NCBI GenBank assembly: GCA_030142905.1
Contig: JASJOG010000082.1
Span: forward strand, 712,001-776,000
Reading direction: 5' to 3'
From: Heliopora coerulea
Lineage: Eukaryota; Cnidaria; Anthozoa; Scleralcyonacea; Helioporidae
Length of the DNA: 64,000 nt
In this document: positions 56,463 to 64,000 of the stretch, piece after piece
Numbering within the stretch: position 1 is the stretch's first letter
Layout: each line of letters begins with the position of its first letter
The notes under the pieces: generated by a model
What the model saw: only the letters and a program-made list of their open reading frames with translations
Database searches by the model: none
What the model was told of the DNA's origin: nothing
Program-made: the position numbers and the translations under genes

Positions 56463-59400
56463 GTATATGCCTTTGGTTAACTGGTTTAACAGAACCTCAT
56501 GGCCTTTAAAATTGCTTTGATGTACATTTTCCTTTGTTTCTTCCATGGTGTTCCTTAATCGAACTTGCTTGTGTTTATCATACTGTATTTGCTTTGACTT
56601 ATTAAATAAGACTGGTGTTTATTTTGTTTTTATTACCTAAGCGTATACTATATGAAATGTTGCTTTTTTGTAGTATCTTGGTTGTATCGAAGTCCTTAAA
56701 TCGATGAGAACATTGCAGTATGATGTACGGCAACACGTTACCAAGTAAGATTCAGAAAAAAATGTTTGTCATTAACCAAGATAGTTAAAGTTCTTTGGTG
56801 AGATTGGCCATAGAGTAATGAATATTGGATTGAACAACAAAGCCTGTCTTGGAAAGGTTAGCTAAATCCGTAACTGAAACTTGATAATGAAATTATGTCA
56901 TTATTAGTTCAACTGAGTGAAATTATAAATGGGTAAGAGTCTGGATCATTTGTCTACACGTTTTTAACCTTTATCAAATTCCTGCTTGGACACGATTTGT
57001 TATAAAATATTAGCATGATATGACATTCCAATATTTAACCAGATACTGTAGATGGTAATAGATTACCTTCTGTTAGATATTTTTTCTAGTAATTTAAATG
57101 GCTAGTGGTTTTAATTTCAAATCATATTCATATGTGATTATTTGAACGGTTTCCCGTAAACTCAGCTGCTTCTGACGCAAGATAATGAGGTTATCCATGT
57201 TATTGTAAAATTAAACCTATTTCATTCTTAAAACATTTCTTTCAAGTGAAAATTCCTCTAATATGCTTGGCTTAGTGACAATGGCCATTTGAAATTAAAA
57301 GAGATTCCGCAGACGACTGATACCAACATGCAAAGTTAATAGGTTACTGCAATTGTAAAGCATCCAAAACTTCTTGTTAGCAAAAGGACAGTTATAAATT
57401 TCAAAAACAAGAGAATACTTATTAAAGACATGTTTCAGCAAGACTTATGCCATCTTCAGTTTACAGAGTGATGTTTGCAAGGCTTTAAATAGGAATTATA
57501 GAATGAATAAATTAATTAATTAATTACATTGACTAATTGCAGTGACTGTAATTAGTTAATTTATTCATTCTGTAATTCCTATTTAAAGCCTTGCAAACAT
57601 CACTCAGTAAACTGAAGATGGCATAAGTCTTGCTGAAACATGTCTTTAAAAAGTATTCTCGTGTTTTTGAAATTTATAATTGTAAAGCAGTGTTGTGGTG
57701 TAGACTATCCTGCTGCATATATAATATTCTTACCTGATATTCTGGGGGTTTTGAGTTCAGTGTCAGAAAAAATGACTACTGATAAATTGTTTTAAGGTTG
57801 GGGAAGATATCTCGAAAAATTACAGTGTGCCATACAGTTTGAAAGCTATTCCTTTGTTCTCAAATGCATTGCTGTTTGAGAGTTATTTCTCTTTCTTATT
57901 GTCATATTTGATGTTATTATATATGGATTGCAACTGTTCTTTTTCCACCATAATGTTATTGTTGATGTAACATGAAAAGAAAGTAGTTTTTATTTTGAAC
58001 CTAACCCATTAAAGGGTAGGCATTCCACCCTGCTGAGTAGAATCATCTTACATTAGCCAGAGTAAAATTGTGAAGTGTACCGTTGCCTCTTAATAAGTTA
58101 ACTAGTAGGACTGTTAATGCATTGAGATGCAGACATCCTGCTCTGTGGAATAAGATCATCTGGCATTAGCCAGCATAAAAATTTTATTTATATGCTTGTC
58201 CTTGAAGGGTTAGTGAAAATTTTGGCTGTACCAACTTGGATTTTAACTTTGATCTTCTTATTATTATGTAACTGTAGAATCCTGCTTAAAAGCACTGGGC
58301 TTTTACCACTTCATCAGGCTTTTTGAGTGGGCTTGTTACTGGGGTGGACTTACAGTAGAACCTGAGTTTTACGACACCCCTTCTTACGACCACCTGTCAT
58401 ATATGACCAGTTTTTCTGGCACAGATGATTTGTAGTTAAAATATACCTGCCGTGAGCAACCATGTGTCTAACGTGACCAGTGACCACTTTTTAGTGATCA
58501 AAATAAGAAATTTTACCTGTCACGAGCGACCACCACAAATTAAAATTGCTGACCACTCTACTTATGTGCCGAACCTGATTGATGAGTTAAGCTCAGCAGA
58601 AGATCAGCGTCCTCTTCTGCCGAATCTAATAGGTAGGGCAGATTTAATTTGGTCAATCATAATTAAGTTTTGTGAGTTAAGTTTGCCATTAGAATCAATG
58701 CTGCTCCACAATTGCGTGAACTGTCTTGGCAAAGAAAATACAGGAAGCAAGAAAAACTATGCACTTACTGCTTTGATCTAGTTTTGATCACTTCCATGCA
58801 ATTATACTTATACTGTTGTGAATTTCTTTCTGAATGAGTTAGGAAATCGAAACAGTTTGCGTTGACCAATTTCTTTTCACTTAATAAGTAGATTAACTTA
58901 AGCAAATTCTTATGTAATTCTTAGTTGAATAAAGTAATTGTCAATGAAATTTGGGTTTGCTTGTTCAATCATAACAATGCGCATTTTGCTTAAATTTATG
59001 CATTTTCTGGAAGTTGCACACGCAAATGTGGGGGCCACTACGTCACATCACTATCTGTCTTAAGCAACCACCTGGCATTTACAACCACTTTTGCCTGGCA
59101 AAAGGGGTGGTCATAAAACTCAGGTTCTACTATATCAGCAAAATAGAAAAATTGCTTTCATGGTGCTCAATAGACTGCTTTGGTACTTCATTTCCCTTGT
59201 TTATGCTTAATATTTAGTTGTCATCAGGTTATGCATTTAATGCCTGCTTGCAGCTCAGGAATTACTTTTTTGAGATATGAGCTTGATGGGATGCACACCA
59301 CTGACCTTTATAATATACCTGGACTGCAGGTCCTCCTAAGAAATTGACTACAGCAGGGGTGGGCAATTAATTTTTACAAGGGGCCACATGAGAAACCTGA

Positions 59401-62400
59401 ACTATGTTGGAGGGCCGAACCAACGATAACTTTTCATTATCAATGGCATCAACTTTTCTTTTTTTGGCGTGAGCTGACATTTTGAGGGCTAACTGGCCAG
59501 CATCACTTGTGTCTATTCACGCATGCACATCCTCGATGCATAATACACGCGTGTGTCACATAAAACAAAAATGGCACGATTTTCAAAGTAAAAGCAACAC
59601 AATTGTATAGCATGAACATCATAAATTATATTATATAATATTTTTTCATTCATGTTCTGATTGATCTCACACTCACGTGGGCCAGACAGGGACATCCAAA
59701 GGGCCAAATGTGGCCTGCGGGCTGTAAGATGCCCAGGTCTGGACTACAGGGAGTGTCTGAAAAGTGATGGTGTCTTTAGAGGTCATTTTGCTCACAGTAA
59801 ATACCACTAACCTCTGGGAAAGAGAGCTGCTACTGTATGATACCTGGACAGAAGGCTTGTGAAAGTTTGTTAATGCTTGGCTACTTTTCATATCAATGAT
59901 GTTCTTTCATTTTAAGCTTCTGGTTGTGGTTTTTTTATTTTTTTTTTTCTTAAATACTGACAAAAGAACTTGTTTGGAAGGCACTTTGTAAGTTGTCTTC
60001 ATAAATTTCAAGAATCCATTTCTCTATTTTGCTTTATTTTCATGCTTAACTTTCAGCCTATAGATGTTGACTTCTCCTGTTTCTGATGAAATGAGTCAAA
60101 ATGACTGTTTAGCATTCATATAGAGGTTAAAGAAACAAGGGGTTTGTGGACAGGAGCACTTAATGCTATCCGCTCAATGATATAAAACATTGTAGTAAAT
60201 TGATTAAGTTGTTTACTACAACTTAATCTGTTGTCCTTATCAAGATTTGTCAGAAGGCTAAATGAAAAAAGTTATAAAAATAAACTTCAAGTTTGTGATT
60301 TTTGTTTGGAAAAACTTGCTAAATAGTGTCAAGTGGTTCATGAGTGGAGTATTCTGGTAATAGACTCTAATGTGGACTTTAAAATGAGGAAAGTTGAAAG
60401 TTTTGCAAAGCAGAAAATGCATAGCCAAAACATGGCATAGGTATAAAAAAATCATTTCCCAGATGAGCCTTCATTCTCGTAGTAATTCATTAGAAAATCA
60501 TGTCAGTGGTCTTCATCATGAACAAAAGGACCAGTAATGATACTATCATTTTTTGGGCACTTTCTAAGGAGAACTCATAGTCCAGGTATATTATAGAAGT
60601 CTGTGATACTCACATATCTGTAATATTTTGTCAGTTAATAGTTGTACAAGGGGTTGATGGGAAGGTGGGTTTAACTCTTTCCTTGCTAGAGCTCTCTTGT
60701 TGACAAGTAAAGTCATTAATTGTTAACCAGAGGAAAATCACAGATATCTTATCCTGCCGGGAAAGAGTTACAGATGTATCCAGGAGGGTTAAAAATTGGG
60801 GGATTTTTTAATGCACTAAGTGACATCATCAAGCTATATGGCAACTGTACACAGTGCTTGTGTGTATTCAATACCTTTTAAGGACAAAAAAGCTTGGGCT
60901 AGCATTAAAACAGGCTTCTTTGCATGTTAATTTTGTGCATAATATTCTATGTGCAAATGTTTTCCAAAAACAAGCACAGTTTTTCAAAATCCTTTCTGTC
61001 TAGTGGAAGAATTGGAAAAAGTAATTTGTATAAATATTTTCTTTGTTGTTATTCTCCAGGGAAGCAATGTACAGATGCTGTGAGGCAAATGGCTACAAGT
61101 TTAGCAAGAGGAAAAAGGTACTGTGTTATGTCATCAAAGATGTATAGTAATGGATGATGTAAAAGAAAGTGTCAGTTAACAAGTTGAATGATATTGTTGC
61201 CAAGCCAATGTTAAAGCAGATGACACTGGTCCTGCTAAAACTAGTTATTTTAACAAAGGTGAAGAGCTTTTTTAACAGAATACTGTTAATGGGAAAGCAG
61301 CTTTTGCCCAGTAATGCATGCAAGCAAACCAATTGCATGTACATGTATTTATAGACTGTTATTTACAGATTATATTGCATCCAGTTAGCTAATCAAAAAC
61401 TTATAACAAAGAATTTCCCAGTAGAACATAACTAAAAACAAAGATTAAGTATCTGGTCTTTCCAAGCATTGTTTTTCTCCTATAGTATAATTAGTATTTC
61501 AATGGTGTACTCAGCCATTCCACAGAAATGACACATCATATCAAAAAAATAAAATTAACATATGAGCCAAATAATCTATAGATATTTATAGTATAAGACT
61601 CTATCTATTTGAAACAAGAATTATTGTCATCCAAATTCACTGCCGAGCATTATGATGTCATGGTAAATAACAAAGACATCAAAATGTTGATTACATCCAT
61701 AATTCTTCTGTTGAAAATAAATAGCTCTGCGTACTTGTGAAAAACTTTATTTTCCTTTTTTTGCACAAAATCAGTTAACTTATGATCACAGTAACTAGAC
61801 TCTATGATTGAAGTTTTCATATAGATAAAAATATTTGCACAAGGCGGCATTGAAAACACCCTCATCTTTCTGTCACGTGAGTCACAAAATTAAGGCAGAA
61901 AGTTCTGTAATTTCTTATCCTTTTGAACTTATTCTGAAATTTTTTCTATAACTTGGTTGTCTCATTAAGGGTTACTATCACTACTAATATCAATTCAACA
62001 TGACCTATCATTCCAAAAATAAATCACCCTCAAGTTTGGTCATGTGAGTCACGAAGAGGCAGTAGTCACATGAGTCACATTTAGGTTTTTGCCAAGTTGT
62101 ATATACCTTACTACATTAGACAAATAGGAGTTGAATAAAACATTCTCCAAGGTATAAAATTCTATCTTGTAGATATTTATATCAGTTGAATTGTTGAATA
62201 ATTTAGTGCTTATATGCATTACAACTACATTCAAATCAAACTATGTTGCATTATTGATGTTGTATTTTAATAGAGAACAGTTATATACTATGTGATACTA
62301 TGTGATATTAAAGATTCTGTCTATACTGCCTAGGGCTATCCATGTTAAGGGAGGTTGCTGAGCTACAACTCAAAGGTTTATTGTCTCATTGCAATATACC

Positions 62401-63955
62401 AGGAAAATATAAATTAATTGTATTCATATTATATCAAATTATGCTAAATGCTTAGTTCTGCAGGTAGTAAACCACCAAATGCTGCAGAACAACAGAGAAA
62501 GGGAAGGAAAATATGAGGAGTACAAAGCAAAACATGTGAAGGCTGTACAAAAATACATGTTAAATGTTTCTTGTTAAAGAAACATTTCTAAAATTTAAAG
62601 AGTCATAACTACATACAATACAATAATTGAGTTTCAGTATGTTATTGTTAAATGTTTAGTTTTTACATTTATTATAGTTTATACAGTTTTTTACATTACA
62701 TTAACCATGAAAATAGCAATTGTAAAACTCTAAAGCTATATTTGTTAAGATAATTGGTCACTTGTCACATGAGTCACATTTTTCTGTCACGTGAGTCACA
62801 TTGAACTTTGGCCATTTTTTCCTAAGTTATTAAAGATTTCATGAATGTTTAACTTATTTATGCTACCTTTATGTCTAATAGTCATTCTTGCTTGCTGTAT
62901 CCTGAATATTGCTAATATATCACCAGGAAATTTGACAGAAGCACCATTAACCCACATTTTCACATTTGTGCCTGTCACGTGAGTCACACACACAAATTTC
63001 GTGATCTCGGACACTGTAAACACTGCTTTCAGAAACCAAGACTATGAAGTTAAATGTCTTCATATAGGTCTCCTTTTTAAAACCCAAGTTTGGTTCTAAG
63101 TAGCAAAAGGATTTAAAAAATGCTATATTTATCTCTAAAATTCAGTGACTTTGTCACGTGAGTCATGGTGGAATGGCTGTACTATACTATACCATTTGAT
63201 GATAGAATAGGTGAACATGTATTTAAGAAGGTGTGTATTAGATAAATTACACTGTATATTAATGAAGGTCATGTAGCTGATTTTTTCAGTGTCCAATATG
63301 TGGCCTGATAATTATAATTTGCCCAGTTTGAATTTTACTGCTAAAGTGCATGGGTGTTTTGTGTTAATTTTTGAACTTTCCTCCAAGGGTTTTCAGGATG
63401 ATGCTTCAAACTTTCCAAAATGTTTGGTGTATAAGGAAAAAGAAACTCTATCCAAAAATTTTTAACCATCTGGTGTATCCAGTATCTGGCTGGCCAGACA
63501 GCAAAAATCATTGTACCCCTGCATTGCTGGGCTGAAGTCAATTGAAAATAATTATTTTAGTACTTTTTTTCTTCATTATGATTTGAACATAATTATTGTA
63601 TATAAATACCTGAATCCAGCTTTGATGTCTCTACAAAACTAAGGCTGAATAGCGACATCAAGTGCATAACTGTTGAATTGGCTGCTAAGATTTATCCACT
63701 ATATGATTTCAGTTGTTCTAACTGTAGTTATAGCTATGCTGATGGGTTGATATCAAATTTATTTTTTGCAACAACTTATACAGTACATTAGATCAGTTAT
63801 TAAGATTTTAAACAAGTAAAACAACTAGCCCCTGCATTATACTGCTAGTTGTAAATCTGACATGCCTGCACGCATTGATATTTACTTTACTCTTCATGTG
63901 TTTACGGTATTGTTTCTTTTGCAGGCCAGTAAAACTGTTTTGAAATTGCTTGCTG
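56325..63955 (+). CDS. SHC-type adaptor protein, PTB domain, 5' part (4 exons, truncated by window)
   Basis: Exons 56325-56462, 56674-56744, 61060-61117 and 63925-63955 join in one frame, giving about 99 residues. The sequence GSFMRKPERGWLHSD, YLGCIEVLKSM and the basic EANGYKFSKRKK match the start of the SHC PTB domain (GSFVNKPTRGWLH and YMGCVEVLQSMR in vertebrate SHC1). SHC proteins couple phosphotyrosine receptors to Grb2/Ras at the plasma membrane. An in-frame TGA three codons before the ATG supports this start, equivalent to the short p46-type form without a CH2 extension. The rest of the PTB, CH1 and SH2 would lie beyond the right edge. SHC paralogue assignment is not possible. Confidence 0.85.
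56674..56744 (+). CDS. SHC-like exon 2
   Basis: It encodes YLGCIEVLKSMRTLQYDVRQ and HVT, continuing the PTB domain. Acceptor TTTTTTGTAG, donor CCAA|GTAAGA, phase 2. Confidence 0.88.
57392..57679. mobile_element. 288-bp fold-back element with ~137-bp arms
   Basis: The left arm (57392-57528) and right arm (57547-57679) are almost perfect reverse complements around an 18-base loop. The outer words are TTATAAATTTCAAAAAC; the inner words are GAATGAATAAATTAA. Each arm carries CTGAAGATGGC...TGCTGAAACATG in one orientation. High arm identity suggests recent formation or recent amplification. Confidence 0.85.
58002..58214 (+). repeat. Two tandem copies of the dispersed ~100-bp repeat (copies 5 and 6)
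   Basis: The first copy (about 58002-58105) has GAGTAGAATCATCTTACATTAGCCAGAGTAAAAT. The second (about 58112-58214) has AATAAGATCATCTGGCATTAGCCAGCATAAAA. Both follow the same internal order as the copies at 47326 and 47787. Confidence 0.65.
58353..59132. mobile_element. Tc1/mariner-type non-autonomous element, 780 bp, TA flanks
   Basis: The ends CAGTAGAACCTGAGTTTTACGA and the reverse complement of TCATAAAACTCAGGTTCTACTA are terminal repeats. TA lies immediately outside both ends (58351-58352 and 59133-59134). Inner words such as GACCACC(T/A)...ACGACC are repeated. The 109-codon frame inside has no transposase similarity that I can recognise. Confidence 0.75.
59354..59741. mobile_element. hAT-type MITE, 388 bp, perfect 8-bp target duplication
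   Basis: The left end CAGGGGTGGGCAATTAA and right end GATGCCCAGGTCTG are diverged terminal repeats. The subterminal words GGGCCACATGAGA and GGGCCAAATGTGGCC(T)GCGGGC are typical of hAT families with CAGGGGTGGGCAA ends. GACTACAG flanks it exactly on both sides (59346-59353 and 59742-59749). Confidence 0.88.
60671..60771 (+). repeat. Dispersed ~100-bp repeat (copy 7)
   Basis: It begins TTAACTCTTTCC and ends CCGGGAAAGAGTTA, so the ends are inverted repeats of about 12 bases. The core has GACAAGTAAAGTCATTAATTG and TTAACCAGAGGAAAAT. Confidence 0.7.
61060..61117 (+). CDS. SHC-like exon 3
   Basis: It encodes KEAMYRCCEANGYKFSKRKK, which corresponds to the EAI..VCEA....K..(R)RRK segment of SHC PTB domains. 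Phase 2 in, phase 0 out with AAG|GTACTG. Confidence 0.8.
61506..63187. mobile_element. 1.7-kb inverted-repeat-bounded element with seven CACGTGAGTCAC motifs
   Basis: The left end (61506-61532: GTACTCAGCCATTCCACAG then AATGAC) and the reverse complement of the right end (63162-63187: GTACAGCCATTCCACCATGAC) are terminal inverted repeats. Inside, the word TGTCAC(G/A)TGAGTCAC occurs seven times in the same orientation at 61871, 62038, 62064, 62763, 62785, 62973 and 63152. No transposase was recognised, although several 60-75-codon frames on the minus strand cover parts of it. The superfamily is unknown. Confidence 0.6.
63925..63955 (+). CDS. SHC-like exon 4 (last in window)
   Basis: It encodes ASKTVLKLLAG, matching the (P)CSRPLSSILG stretch of SHC1. 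Acceptor TCTTTTGCAG, donor CTG|GTGAGC at phase 1. The coding sequence continues beyond the window. Confidence 0.75.
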
Positions 63956-64000
63956 GTGAGCATTATTATGTTAATAGTTAATGATTATTGAGCAACCTGA

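Larger units (their letters stand above)
56745..61059 (+). other. SHC-like intron 2 (4.3 kb)
   Basis: It is CpG-poor and packed with elements: a 288-bp fold-back (57392), two dispersed-repeat copies (58002, 58112), a mariner-type element (58353), a hAT MITE (59354) and another dispersed-repeat copy (60671). No other exon was seen. Confidence 0.6.

Noticed and set aside
58452..58781. 109-codon open frame
   Set aside because: It lies wholly inside the mariner-type element and lacks any recognisable transposase motif.
1..64000. CRISPR arrays, bacterial operons, phage genes, or intact retrovirus/LINE polymerase genes
   Set aside because: The sequence is clearly animal nuclear DNA; no regular spacer-repeat array and no reverse transcriptase, integrase or transposase frame was recognised.

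Overview
The window is eukaryotic animal DNA. Genes are split into short exons with GT-AG (and one GC-AG) introns, and the spaces between are filled with degenerate transposon fragments, SINE-like repeats and microsatellites. The protein families (ADAMTS-like, FAN1, SHC), the small introns, the AT-rich composition and the many MITE-like hairpins fit a cnidarian, probably an anthozoan such as a stony coral. This is an inference, because no species-specific marker was recognised. Almost all long open frames outside the exons described here are chance frames or lie in repeats.

Layout, all genes on the + strand: (1) 1-6798, repeat-rich DNA with no convincing gene. (2) 6799-35486, a 15-exon gene for a secreted ADAMTS-like/papilin-type matrix protein of about 963 residues: signal peptide, TSP1, cysteine-rich, spacer, a repetitive linker, six more TSP1 repeats and a PLAC domain, with no protease domain. 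Its third intron contains a possible single-exon secreted-protein gene with a TATA box and poly(A) signal (20213-20850). (3) 38002-50543, an 11-exon gene for FAN1, the interstrand-crosslink repair nuclease, about 972 residues and apparently complete, with UBZ4, SAP and VRR-NUC domains and its catalytic residues. (4) 50544-56324, intergenic repeats, including a hammerhead ribozyme 179 bases after the FAN1 stop on the same strand. (5) 56325 to the window end, the first four coding exons of an SHC-type adaptor (PTB domain), running off the right edge.

The three main genes have no evident functional link: extracellular matrix, nuclear DNA repair and receptor tyrosine kinase signalling. The most notable non-coding features are the hammerhead ribozyme with all core nucleotides and three stems; a 1.7-kb inverted-repeat-bounded element with seven same-strand copies of a CACGTGAGTCAC motif; a dated nested insertion (370-bp element inside a dispersed 100-bp repeat); two hAT-type MITEs with perfect 8-bp target duplications; and CpG-poor blocks that begin at the FAN1 and SHC start codons, with the FAN1 block ending abruptly in mid-gene near 42.5 kb, as expected for a germline gene-body methylation footprint.
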